Shown: piece after piece, positions 44,337 through 52,382 of the stretch
Layout: the number at the start of each line of letters is the position of its first letter
Position numbering within the stretch: position 1 is the first letter of the stretch
From: Streptomyces broussonetiae
GTDB taxonomy: Bacteria > Actinomycetota > Actinomycetes > Streptomycetales > Streptomycetaceae
DNA: 64,000 bases
Direction of reading: 5' to 3'
Assembly: GCF_009796285.1 (NCBI RefSeq)
Contig: NZ_CP047020.1
Coordinates: 6,944,001-7,008,000 of the forward strand
Position numbers and translations under genes: made by a program
Notes under the pieces: model-generated
The model's input: only the letters and a program-made list of their open reading frames with translations
What the model was told of the DNA's origin: nothing
Database searches by the model: none

Positions 44337-45758
44337 TCAGCCGGGAGCGTCCGCCGTGGCGCGTGGTGGGTCGGGTGTGAGGCGGGCGGCGGCGCGTTCG
44401 GCGGTGGCGGCGGCCCGGCGGCCGGTGGTCACGGTGCCGAGGATGACGATGGCGCCTCCGCAGCCGGCGATGATCCACCAGGCGGCCGGGCGGGCACCGG
44501 AGGCGACCGTGGCGCCGATCACCGCGATGCCGAGCGAGGAGCCGACCTGCCGGCTGGTGGCGGCGACCGCGGCGGCCACCCCGGCCTGGGCGCGCGGCAT
44601 GCCGGACACCGCCGTGTAGGTGATGGGTGCGTTGACGAAGCCGAAGCCGAGACCGAACAGGGCGTAAGTGACGTACAGCAGGGTGTCGGACGGGTGGGCG
44701 GAGCGCGTGGCGGCTGTCGCCAGTACACCGCTGGCGGTGATGCCCGCCCCCGCGAGCAGCAGCGGTATCCGCGGACCGCGGCTGCCCACGATCCGGCCGG
44801 ACAGCGGAGGGCACACCAGGGACAGCACTGCCATCGGCAGCAGGTGGAGCCCGGCGCCCAGGGCGCTCAGTTTCACCACGCGTTGCAGGTAGAGGGTGTT
44901 GGCGAAGAGGAAGCCGCCGAGTGCGGCGAAGGCGAACACCGCTGTCGCGGTGGCCCCGCTGAAGGGTGCGCTGCGAAAGAGCCGTGGTGCGATCAGCGGT
45001 TCGGCGCGCCGGTTCTCGTACGGTACGAAGGCGGCCAGCGCGCCCGCCGCGGCGACCAGGCAGGCCACGATCGGCGGCGAGGTCCAGCCTGCGCCAGGTG
45101 CCTCGATGATCGCGTACGTCAGGGTGCCGAGCAGGACGGCCACCAGCAACTGGCCGACCGGGTCGGCCCGTCCGACCCGCTCCGCGCGGGACTCCGGGAC
45201 GTACAGTGCGGTGAGTGCCAGCGCGGCCAGCCCGATCGGCACGTTCAGCCAGAACACCGAGCGCCACCCGGCCGACTCCACCAGCACGCCGCCGAGGACC
45301 GGGCCGGCCGCCATGCTGAGCCCGACGACCCCGCCCCATACGCCGATGGCCCGTGCCCGGTCCCGGGGAGCGGTGAACGTGTTGGCGAGGATGGCCATGG
45401 CGACCGGAGTGAGCATGCTGGCGCCCACCGCCTGCACCGTACGGAAGACCACCAGCCACCCCGTGGTGGGCGCCAGGCTGCACAGACCGGACCCGACGGT
45501 GAACAGCACGAGGCCGAGGCGGAAGATCCGCCGGCGTCCGACGCGGTCGGCGGTGGCACCGGCGAGCGTCAGCAGCAAGGCCAGCACGATGGTGTACGCG
45601 TCGAGCGTCCACTGCAGGCCGGGGACGGAGGAGTTCAGGTCCCGCTGCATCGGGGGCAGGGCGACGTTGAGGATGGTGACGTCGAGACCGACCAGCAGCA
45701 CGCTCAGGCAGCAGACGGCCAGGACCGGGGCGCGCCGTCCTTGCCCGGGCACGGTCAT
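44337..45758 (-). CDS. MFS drug/metabolite exporter, DHA2 (14-helix) family
   Basis: A 473-residue transporter with about fourteen hydrophobic segments. Motifs: LDVTILNVALPPMQRDLNSS at helix 1, LTLAGATADRVGRRRIFRLG (loop 2-3), and AIGVWGGVVGLSMAAGPVLG (motif C of antiporters). It is closely similar to the exporter at 52.4-53.9 kb, sharing ITYTAVSGMPRAQAGVA. It is the third gene of a cupin-hydrolase-exporter operon that is divergent from a TetR gene, so it is probably a TetR-repressed efflux pump. Confidence 0.9.
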   Translation of the reverse strand: MTVPGQGRRAPVLAVCCLSVLLVGLDVTILNVALPPMQRDLNSSVPGLQWTLDAYTIVLALLLTLAGATADRVGRRRIFRLGLVLFTVGSGLCSLAPTTGWLVVFRTVQAVGASMLTPVAMAILANTFTAPRDRARAIGVWGGVVGLSMAAGPVLGGVLVESAGWRSVFWLNVPIGLAALALTALYVPESRAERVGRADPVGQLLVAVLLGTLTYAIIEAPGAGWTSPPIVACLVAAAGALAAFVPYENRRAEPLIAPRLFRSAPFSGATATAVFAFAALGGFLFANTLYLQRVVKLSALGAGLHLLPMAVLSLVCPPLSGRIVGSRGPRIPLLLAGAGITASGVLATAATRSAHPSDTLLYVTYALFGLGFGFVNAPITYTAVSGMPRAQAGVAAAVAATSRQVGSSLGIAVIGATVASGARPAAWWIIAGCGGAIVILGTVTTGRRAAATAERAAARLTPDPPRATADAPG

Positions 45759-45772
45759 GTGGGTTCCCCCGT

Positions 45773-46591
45773 TCAGCCGTTGGGCCGGTTGACGGTGTGG
45801 GCGTCGGTGAAGTCCCAGATGGCAGTGAGCAGTTGCCCGGGGGTCTCGATCTGGGGCATGTGCCCGGTGCGGAGGAGGAGTTCGAACCGGGCGCCGGGGA
45901 TGGCGGCGGCGAACGCCCGTCCGTACACGGTGTCGGTGACCTGGTCGCTCTCGCCCCATGCGACGAGGACCGGGTGCGTGACCTTGGCCAGGCGCTCGCG
46001 CAGGGTGGGGTCGGCCATGGCGTGCGGGCCCGAATAGACCTGCAGCGCGGCCCGGTTGGCGATCGCCGCCGCGCGCTGCTCGTCGGAGAACGTGCTGGGG
46101 TCGATGCGGAACGTCTCGACGTCGTGGAAGGAGAGCGCGGACAGTTCGGCGGGCGTCAGCGTGAAGGGGTCGGCGACCGGGTGGCCGGGCACGTGGATAC
46201 CGGCGGCGTTGACGAGGACGACACCGCTGATCCGGTCGCTGCCGAGCAGTGCCATCTCGGCGGCGATCCAGCCGCCTATGGAGTTGCCGACGACGGTGAC
46301 GTCGCTCAGGCCGAGTTCGTCCAGCAGCCGTACGTAGACCTGGGCGAGGGTGGGAACGTCGCTCAGCCAGCCGGGCCTGGCGGTGCCGCCGAAGCCGGGG
46401 TGGACGGGGGTGATGACGTGGGCCGGCCGCTGCTCGGCGAGGAACCCGGCGAACCCGGCGACGGTCTGCGGACCGCCGCCGCCGTGCAGGAGCAGGAAGG
46501 GGCGGCCCTCGCCACGCTCGTCGACGCTGTAGGCCAGGTCGACGTCGCCGGATTCGAGGGTGAGGGTGAGGGTGCGGGCGGTGTTGGTCAT
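45773..46591 (-). CDS. Alpha/beta hydrolase
   Basis: A 272-residue hydrolase: oxyanion LLLHGGGGPQTVAGF, nucleophile GNSIGG, acid in WGESDQV and His in LRTGHMPQIE. This is the usual catalytic triad and could belong to an esterase, C-C hydrolase or epoxide-hydrolase-like enzyme. It lies between the cupin and exporter genes with gaps of 17 and 14 nt. A detoxification or tailoring role is inferred from the operon. Confidence 0.88.
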   Translation of the reverse strand: MTNTARTLTLTLESGDVDLAYSVDERGEGRPFLLLHGGGGPQTVAGFAGFLAEQRPAHVITPVHPGFGGTARPGWLSDVPTLAQVYVRLLDELGLSDVTVVGNSIGGWIAAEMALLGSDRISGVVLVNAAGIHVPGHPVADPFTLTPAELSALSFHDVETFRIDPSTFSDEQRAAAIANRAALQVYSGPHAMADPTLRERLAKVTHPVLVAWGESDQVTDTVYGRAFAAAIPGARFELLLRTGHMPQIETPGQLLTAIWDFTDAHTVNRPNG

Positions 46592-46608
46592 GGAGGTCTC
46601 CGTATCGG

Positions 46609-47100
46609 TTACTGGTGTGTGGGGTCGGTGGCGTGAGCCGGGTGCGCGTAGTCGGTGGCCGGAACCGTGGCGTACCGGCCCATCACCTCGACCGTCGCCT
46701 GCAGGGTCAGCTCCCGGCCGTCGGCGATCATGTCCCGCAGGTCGCGGAAGTACTGCACGTACAGGTCGGGCGTGAAGGTGTTGAGCATCACCGCGGGCTC
46801 GTCGCCGGGGTTGGCGAAGGTGTGCGGGGCGCCGGGCGGGATCATCGCGAGCGTGCCGGCGGGTGCGACGTGGGTCGTCTCGCCGATGGTGAAGTGCACG
46901 GTGCCGGAGACGACGTAGAAGCCCTCGTCGTGCCGGGCGTGGCGGTGCTGCGGCGGCCCTTGGGTATGCGGGGCGAGGGTGATCTCGCCGATGCCGAGAC
47001 GGTGCCCGGTGGTGCTGCCGTCCTCAAGGATGCGGATCTGTGCCGGTCCCAGGCGGATGGTCTCGCCGTCGTCCGGACCCACCACGGAAGCCTCGTTCAT
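46609..47100 (-). CDS. Cupin-domain protein
   Basis: A 163-residue single cupin. Metal motif 1 is QHRHARHDEGFYVVSG (two His, Glu) and motif 2 is PPGAPHTFANPGDEPA. It may be an oxygenase, isomerase or sensing protein; the ligands suit a bound metal. It is the first gene of the three-gene operon under the TetR divergon. The start ATG lies 13 nt from the first palindrome. Confidence 0.85.
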   Translation of the reverse strand: MNEASVVGPDDGETIRLGPAQIRILEDGSTTGHRLGIGEITLAPHTQGPPQHRHARHDEGFYVVSGTVHFTIGETTHVAPAGTLAMIPPGAPHTFANPGDEPAVMLNTFTPDLYVQYFRDLRDMIADGRELTLQATVEVMGRYATVPATDYAHPAHATDPTHQ

Positions 47101-47112
47101 TGGAGTCCCCTT

Positions 47113-47132
47113 CGTGAGAGTCGGCTCTCACG
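47113..47132. promoter_or_regulatory. TetR-type operator, site 1
   Basis: The perfect inverted repeat CGTGAGAG-TCGG-CTCTCACG lies just upstream of the cupin gene start. The half-site TGAGAG recurs in site 2, so both probably bind the divergent TetR protein. Confidence 0.75.
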
Positions 47133-47168
47133 GAGGAGAGTAGAGAGCCAGGCCTCTTTATGCAAGTG

Positions 47169-47187
47169 GACTCTCATGATGAGAGTC
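47169..47187. promoter_or_regulatory. TetR-type operator, site 2
   Basis: The 19-bp perfect palindrome GACTCTCATGATGAGAGTC sits about 50 bp from the tetR start. Half-site GAGAGTC/GACTCTC is shared with site 1. Two sites in one short divergent region suggest cooperative repression of both directions. Confidence 0.8.
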
Positions 47188-47237
47188 GGCGATGATAAAG
47201 TGGCCATGTCATGGACGGGCGCGAAAGGGATGGAGCG

Positions 47238-47852
47238 ATGGCGACGACGCAGACCGACACCGGCCGCAGCAACCAGAAGAGGCGCACGCGTACGGCCCTC
47301 GTCGAAGCCGCTCGCGAGCTGATCGCCTCGGGCGGCGAGGTGACGATGCCCGCGATCGCGCGCGCCGCCCTGGTCTCCGAGGCGACCGCCTACCGCTACT
47401 TCCCCGACCTCCCCTCGCTGATCAGCGAGGCTCTGGCGGGCGCCTGGCCGCCGCCCGCCGAGGCGCTCGCACCGGTCGCGGACTCCGCCGACCCCGCCGA
47501 ACGGGTCGCCTTCGCCTGCGAGTACCTGCTGCGCGGCGTGCTCCTGCGCCAGGGCGCGGTGCGCGCCGTGATCGCGGCGACCGTCACCCGCCCCGAGACG
47601 GCGACCGCACGCCCCGGTGTCCGTTTCGGGCTGATCGACCACGCGCTCGCCCCCTTGGCGGAAACGCTGGGGGCGACGGACCCCGAAGCCTTCGCCCAGC
47701 TCAAACGGGACCTGGCCGTGGTCGTCAGTGCCGAAGCCCTGTTCACCCTCACCGATCTGTGTGGCCTCGGCCCCGATGACGCCGTCGCCAGCGCGGTGCG
47801 CACGGCGGCGACGCTGACCGAAGCGGCGGTGCGCGCGATCGCGAAGGGGTGA
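47238..47852 (+). CDS. TetR-family transcriptional repressor
   Basis: A 204-residue TetR protein. The N-terminal helix-turn-helix is TRTALVEAARELIASGGEVT then IARAALVSEATAYRYFPDLP. The C-terminal helical domain binds a ligand of unknown type. ATG 47238 has GGAG 2-6 nt before it; an alternative ATG at 47211 is in frame. It is divergent from the cupin-hydrolase-MFS operon, with two palindromes between, so its likely targets are that operon and itself. Confidence 0.9.
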   Translation: MATTQTDTGRSNQKRRTRTALVEAARELIASGGEVTMPAIARAALVSEATAYRYFPDLPSLISEALAGAWPPPAEALAPVADSADPAERVAFACEYLLRGVLLRQGAVRAVIAATVTRPETATARPGVRFGLIDHALAPLAETLGATDPEAFAQLKRDLAVVVSAEALFTLTDLCGLGPDDAVASAVRTAATLTEAAVRAIAKG

Positions 47853-48058
47853 GCCGCGCGCGGGGGTGGGCCGCGCACAGGGGTGAGCCGCGCGCATGGG
47901 GAACGGCGTCACCGCCTGCTTCCACGTCCGCCTCGTCGCCACGGTCGGCACCGTCCGTCGGCTCATCCGGGCGGCCCGGTCGCAGAAGTGGGGCGCGGCG
48001 CGCTGCCGAGGACCTGCCGCACGTCCGCGCGGCAGGCGGACCGCCGCGACCCCGGCGA

Positions 48059-48702
48059 TGGCCGTCGGGTCGATGAGCCACGTTCTGCTCAGTCCGGACG
48101 GCCGGCTGATGGCGCTTCAGGCCGGTGAGGACAAGGTCGAGATCCGGAACCTGCTCGAGCGAACCCGGCTCGGCACCCTGCCCGGCAACCTGGGCGGCTT
48201 CGCGAACACGGTCGCCTCCTCACCGGACGACACGACGTACGCCACCTATGACCGGGTGAGGAGCATCGGGTCGAAAGGCGGCATCAACTCGCTGAGGCTC
48301 TATGACCTGAGGACGGTGAAGCTGATCCGGAAGATGGACTTCACCCTCAAGGCCTCCCTGTTCATGATCTCCACGACGGTGGTGTTCCGGCCGGACGGGA
48401 AAGCCGTGACCGTCAGTCCGCTGCTGGGCACGGTGGCGGTCCCCTCCGGCAGGTTCCTGGTGCACGGCACCCCGGACCTGCGCCTCGACGGCTTGAGTCC
48501 CTGGGGCCTGCAGACACGCCGGCAGCTCGGTCCGGCCCTCACCGGCCCCGCCGACGCCATCGCGCTGACGACCTTCACCCGCGACAACTCCACCCTCGTC
48601 ACCCTGGACGACAAAGGCGTCTTCCGGACCTGCACGGTCGCGCCCTCCCGGCTCGTCCGACCTGCTGATCGCGGCGGCTCTAGGATCGGATCCGTTGGGT
48701 GA
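48059..48702 (+). pseudogene. WD40-like repeat fragment
   Basis: The sequence shows beta-propeller repeats: VLLSPDGRLMALQAGEDKVE, RLYDLRTVKLIRKMDF, VVFRPDGKAVTVSP and TTFTRDNSTLVTLDDKGVF. There is no N-terminal enzymatic domain (kinase or NACHT) and no usual C-terminus. The upstream open frame from 47896 is low-complexity and has no ribosome site. It is probably a remnant of a large WD40 protein. A small functional propeller half is less likely. Confidence 0.6.
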
Positions 48703-48737
48703 TCTCCGTGCGATCCCGGACTGGGGGACGAACCGCC

Positions 48738-49559
48738 TTGAACGACAAGCGAGTTGTCATAGTCACCGGTGCAGGCTCGGGCATCGGTGAAGCCACCGCC
48801 CGGCTGCTGGGCGAGGGCGGTCATCATGTGGTCGTCTCCGGGCGGCGGTCCGAGCCGTTGCGACGGCTCGAACGGGAGACCGGGGCGCTGGCGTACCCGT
48901 CCGACGCCGGCGACCCCGCTGCCGTCGACGGTCTCGTCCGAGCCGCTCTCGACGCCCACGGGCGACTCGACGGGCTGGTGCTCAACGCCGGGATCGGGCG
49001 CGGCGGTACGGCCGGCGACCTGGCGCTGGGGGACTGGGACGACGTGATGCGTACCAACCTCACCGGTCCGATGCTCCTGTTGCGTGCGGCGCTCCCGCAC
49101 CTGGTGCGGGCGCGTGGAGCGGTGGTCGGGGTCGCGTCGGTCTCCGCGTTGCGCAACGGCGTGGGCAACGCCCCCTACGCGACGTCCAAGGCCGCCCTGC
49201 TGCAGCTGTGCCGCTCGGTCGCCGTCGACTACGGACGCCAGGGGGTGCGGGCCAACGTCGTGTGTCCCAGCTGGGTGAGGACGGAGATGGCCGACCGGCG
49301 CATGGCGCGGTTCGCGCAGGAGGCGGAGCTGGGACAGGGTGGCGCCGAGTCCGCCTACCAGCAGGCGACCGCGCTCGTGCCGATGGGCCGGCCGGGCGAG
49401 CCGCGTGAGGTCGCCGAGGCGATCGGCTGGTTGCTCTCGCCGGCGGCGTCCTTCGTCAACGGCGCGGTGCTGCCCGTGGACGGCGGGGTCACGGCCATCG
49501 ACCCCGGCACCGTCGCGTTCGACTTCCACATCACCCCGCGCGACGGCACCGGTCGCTGA
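48738..49559 (+). CDS. Short-chain dehydrogenase/reductase (SDR)
   Basis: A 273-residue classical SDR. The cofactor motif is TGAGSGIGEATARLLG; NAG lies in LVLNAGIGRG; the catalytic Ser is in ASVSALRNGVG and Tyr-X3-Lys in YATSKAALLQL. The C-terminus has the FVNGAVLPVDGG motif of 3-oxoacyl-ACP-reductase-like members. The TTG at 48738 is chosen for GGGGGACG upstream and the start of conserved sequence. The substrate is unknown. It converges on the PAS-LuxR gene. Confidence 0.88.
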   Translation: MNDKRVVIVTGAGSGIGEATARLLGEGGHHVVVSGRRSEPLRRLERETGALAYPSDAGDPAAVDGLVRAALDAHGRLDGLVLNAGIGRGGTAGDLALGDWDDVMRTNLTGPMLLLRAALPHLVRARGAVVGVASVSALRNGVGNAPYATSKAALLQLCRSVAVDYGRQGVRANVVCPSWVRTEMADRRMARFAQEAELGQGGAESAYQQATALVPMGRPGEPREVAEAIGWLLSPAASFVNGAVLPVDGGVTAIDPGTVAFDFHITPRDGTGR

Positions 49560-49607
49560 CGCCCCCGCAGGTGCGGCGGGGTACGGCCCCGGCCGCAGGG
49601 GCAGGAC

Positions 49608-50333
49608 CTACTCCACGGTGGCCCGTCCTCGGGCGGGCGCGGCCGGCTTCGTGAGGCCCGTGGGTACGGGCGCCGGGGCCGCCTCCAGGAAGCCCGGCGG
49701 GACCCGAGGAGGCCAGGTGCCGGCGGCCAGCATGCCGTAGGCGTGCGCGCGGGCGACGAGTGCCGCGCGGTTCGGCGCGCGCAGCTGACGCAGCAGGCGC
49801 CCCACGTGGTAGTCGATGGCCTGGCGGCTCAGATGGAGGCGGGAGGCGAGCTGGATGTTGGACGCGCCGGCCGCTATGCCCTCGAGGATGCGGGCGTGCA
49901 GCGTGGACAGCAGTGCTCGCGCCGGGGGCTGCGAGAGCGGCGACGGGTCCGGCTCCCCGACCGGGCGCACCGCGACGAGGTACGTCACGGGGGCCGGGGC
50001 ACCGTCGGGGTGCTCGGCGGCGGTACCGGTGAGGTCCGCGAAGAAGGGGAGACCGGCGTACCCGAGTCCGATGACGCGTTCGGTGAAGTGGTCCTGGTCG
50101 CCGTCGGCCAGACGGGAGAACTGCCGGTCGAGGACCCGGGCCGCGCTGGGGTGCAGCAGATCGTAGAGATGACGGCCCCACAGCCGCTCCGCGCCGCTGT
50201 GGAAACTGCGGGTGAACAACGCGTCGGCGGCCAACACCGTGAGCGTGGTGCTGAGATGGGCCAGGCCAACCCGCGGGGGCGGCTCGGCCGTGTCGTGGTG
50301 GGAGCCGGTGGCGGTGCGCAGGAGGGGTGCCAA
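49608..50333 (-). CDS. PAS-LuxR-type transcriptional regulator
   Basis: A 241-residue protein. The N-terminal part (about 25-140) resembles a PAS sensor, and a LuxR helix-turn-helix lies at about 160-215: GIAAGASNIQLASRLHLSRQ then AIDYHVGRLLRQLRAPNRAA. The C-terminal tail is Pro/Ala-rich. The start TTG has GAGGAGG 5 nt upstream. The architecture matches PimM-like cluster regulators of Streptomyces antibiotic clusters. It lies close to the mqn-like operon, so it is a candidate controller (inference). Confidence 0.8.
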   Translation of the reverse strand: MAPLLRTATGSHHDTAEPPPRVGLAHLSTTLTVLAADALFTRSFHSGAERLWGRHLYDLLHPSAARVLDRQFSRLADGDQDHFTERVIGLGYAGLPFFADLTGTAAEHPDGAPAPVTYLVAVRPVGEPDPSPLSQPPARALLSTLHARILEGIAAGASNIQLASRLHLSRQAIDYHVGRLLRQLRAPNRAALVARAHAYGMLAAGTWPPRVPPGFLEAAPAPVPTGLTKPAAPARGRATVE

Positions 50334-51185
50334 GAGTGCCTCCTCGTGAGAATGCTGGACCCGATGTCCGTTTGTCCGGTGAAGACCGCCACCGATCGCA
50401 AGCGATGCGTCTTATTCTGGCCGACCGACCGGATCCATGTCCGATCTCTGACACCTTCTGGCCATGGACATCAACTACCTGGCTGGATTTAACTGGTTCA
50501 GGCGGTCTGGTCGAGCACGTGGGCGCGTACCAGAGCACGGAGCATGCCGGCGCCGGTGGCCGAGGCCGTCACGTGGATCGCCGCGGCGACGCCCAGGTTC
50601 TCCGGCATCACGGAGTCGGCGGCGCGACCCGCGACGGCCGTGTACGCGGTGATCGGCAAGCTTCGCAGATTCCGGAGCGGCGCGCGGCGGGGCCGAATTC
50701 CGCTTGCCGCGTCACAGCGCGCCGGTGACCTGCTGGTACGTCAGACTCGTCAGTCCCCGTTCCGCGAGACCGGTTGTGAACACAACCGCCCACAAGAACG
50801 CGGCCATGGCAGTCCGCCGGAAGAGGATCTCCCTTTCGTCCGCGCGGATTCCAGTCCCTGTGGCCGGTTCCCTGGGTGCAATTGGCATGGTCGTCATTCT
50901 CGCCGTGGGCCCCGTCGCCCGGCGTCGGACCGCGGGACGATCCTCGGCTCCACCGATCGGCCGAGGCCATCCGTGCGCCCGGGCCGTCAGGCCGTGCTCC
51001 ACCGTGTCAGCCGCGGCGGGCGCCCCGTCCCCGGCCGTACATACCGTCCAGGACACCTGGCGCTCCTGCTCGCGCAGCACCCGTCCGACGAAGGTGTGAA
51101 CAGAGGCCAACTCGCCGGTATCGGCCCGGAAATACCGGGGGACGGTGACCACGCAGTGTGCCGCTCGGCTGTCCGGCCGTGTACA
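50334..51185. other. 850-base stretch with no firm gene
   Basis: The minus strand 50712-50888 could encode a 58-residue protein MPIAPREPATGTGIRADERE with one hydrophobic helix MAAFLWAVVFTTGLA, but no good ribosome site supports it. The minus strand 50498-50650 has protein-like composition (MPENLGVAAAIHVTASATGA) with only a weak TTG start. Both are uncertain. The region separates the LuxR gene from the methyltransferase terminator. Confidence 0.35.
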
Positions 51186-51219
51186 CGAGAGCGGGACCGC
51201 ACCGGCGGTCCCGCTCTCG
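51186..51219. terminator. Terminator of the mqn-like operon
   Basis: A perfect 15-bp stem pairs CGAGAGCGGGACCGC with GCGGTCCCGCTCTCG around ACCG. It is 50 nt downstream of the O-methyltransferase stop. Confidence 0.88.
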
Positions 51220-51268
51220 AACGTGCTGTCCTCTGGTGGCCGTGAGCCGAATGGAACGCCGTGGCCCC

Positions 51269-52306
51269 TCAGAGCTTGCGGCCGCAGACGACGACGGTGT
51301 CCGGCCCCAGCATCAGCCGGTCCGTCGGCTCCAGGCCCACCTCGCGGAACCACCCCTCGTACTCGCTGCAGGTGTACACCATGCCCTCGCCGGAGGCGAT
51401 GGTGTGGAAGTAGGCCGACAGGTACGCGGCCCGCAGCGGACCGGTCTCCTCGTCGTTCTGGAAGGGGGTCACGACGAACACGCCGCCACCCGTGGGCAGC
51501 GCCCGGGCGGCCTTGGCGAGCAGCGCGCGGACCCGGTCCGCCGACCAGATCTCCAGGAAGTGGGCGAACAGCACCGCGTCGTGACCGGCGGGGAACTCGT
51601 CCTGGAAGGCGTCGAGTTCGACCGTGTGCACCCGGCTCTCGAGCCCCGTCTCGGCGACCTTCTTGCGCGCGCTCTCCGCAACACTGGGCAGGTCGCCGAT
51701 GGTGACCGACAGATCCGGCCATCTGCCGGCCAGGTTGGTGGCGTTGATCGCCGCGCCGCCGCCCACGTCGAGCAGGCTGCGGTACGCCGACAGGTCAAGC
51801 TTCTGCGTGATGTCCCCGGCCACCAGTGTGCTGACCGAACTCATCATGGTGTGGAACAGGTCCTCCAGGTCCGGGTTCTCCGCCAGGCGCCCGTACAGGG
51901 TGGGGGCGGTCCCGGGCATCTCCCGCAGCAGCCCCACGTTCGTGTCCTGCTTGAGCGCCTCGCCGAACCAGCCGATGGCCCGGTAGATGCCCTGCCGCTC
52001 CCAGGGCAGGTACGAGGCGGGCGCCTGGTCGGGCGCACCGCTGAGCGGCTCGCTCAGCGGCGTGTTGTGGTAGCCGTCGCCCTCCTTGCGCAGCAGGCCG
52101 GTCGCGGTGCAGCCGAGCAGCAGGATGCGCGTGGGCTGGTGGTTGAGACCTGTGTGCTGCGCTATCTCCTGCGCCGTCAGTCCGGGACTTCTGCCCAGCA
52201 GTGCGAAGATCCCCAGTTCGAACCCGGTGCTGAGGAACTGGAAGTGGTAGTGGGCCTTGATGAAGGGCCGCAGCGCCAGGTGCGCGTTGTCGTCCACGTG
52301 CGTCAT
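51269..52306 (-). CDS. SAM-dependent O-methyltransferase
   Basis: A 345-residue two-domain enzyme. The N-terminal helical dimerisation domain (FQFLSTGFELGIFALLGRSP, TAQEIAQHTGLNHQPTRILL) is followed by a SAM domain with LLDVGGGAAINATNLAGRWP, TIGDLPSVAESARKK and VLFAHFLEIWSADRVRALL. It resembles plant-type and polyketide O-methyltransferases. The glycine loop is DVGGGAA. It is the last gene of the operon. It could methylate a carboxyl or hydroxyl on a futalosine-pathway-like product (inference). Confidence 0.85.
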   Translation of the reverse strand: MTHVDDNAHLALRPFIKAHYHFQFLSTGFELGIFALLGRSPGLTAQEIAQHTGLNHQPTRILLLGCTATGLLRKEGDGYHNTPLSEPLSGAPDQAPASYLPWERQGIYRAIGWFGEALKQDTNVGLLREMPGTAPTLYGRLAENPDLEDLFHTMMSSVSTLVAGDITQKLDLSAYRSLLDVGGGAAINATNLAGRWPDLSVTIGDLPSVAESARKKVAETGLESRVHTVELDAFQDEFPAGHDAVLFAHFLEIWSADRVRALLAKAARALPTGGGVFVVTPFQNDEETGPLRAAYLSAYFHTIASGEGMVYTCSEYEGWFREVGLEPTDRLMLGPDTVVVCGRKL

Positions 52307-52382
52307 CGGTGAACCTCCGAGAAGAGCGGTGAGTGGTGGCGCAGGGGCCGGCGGGTGGGGCGGGACGGCTCGTCGGGCCGGG

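Noticed and set aside
47896..48058. N-terminal extension of the WD40 fragment
   Set aside because: Arg/Ala-rich low-complexity sequence without a ribosome site or domain.
50712..50888. 58-residue membrane protein
   Set aside because: Plausible helix but no ribosome site and overlapping equally open frames; only mentioned in the gap entry.
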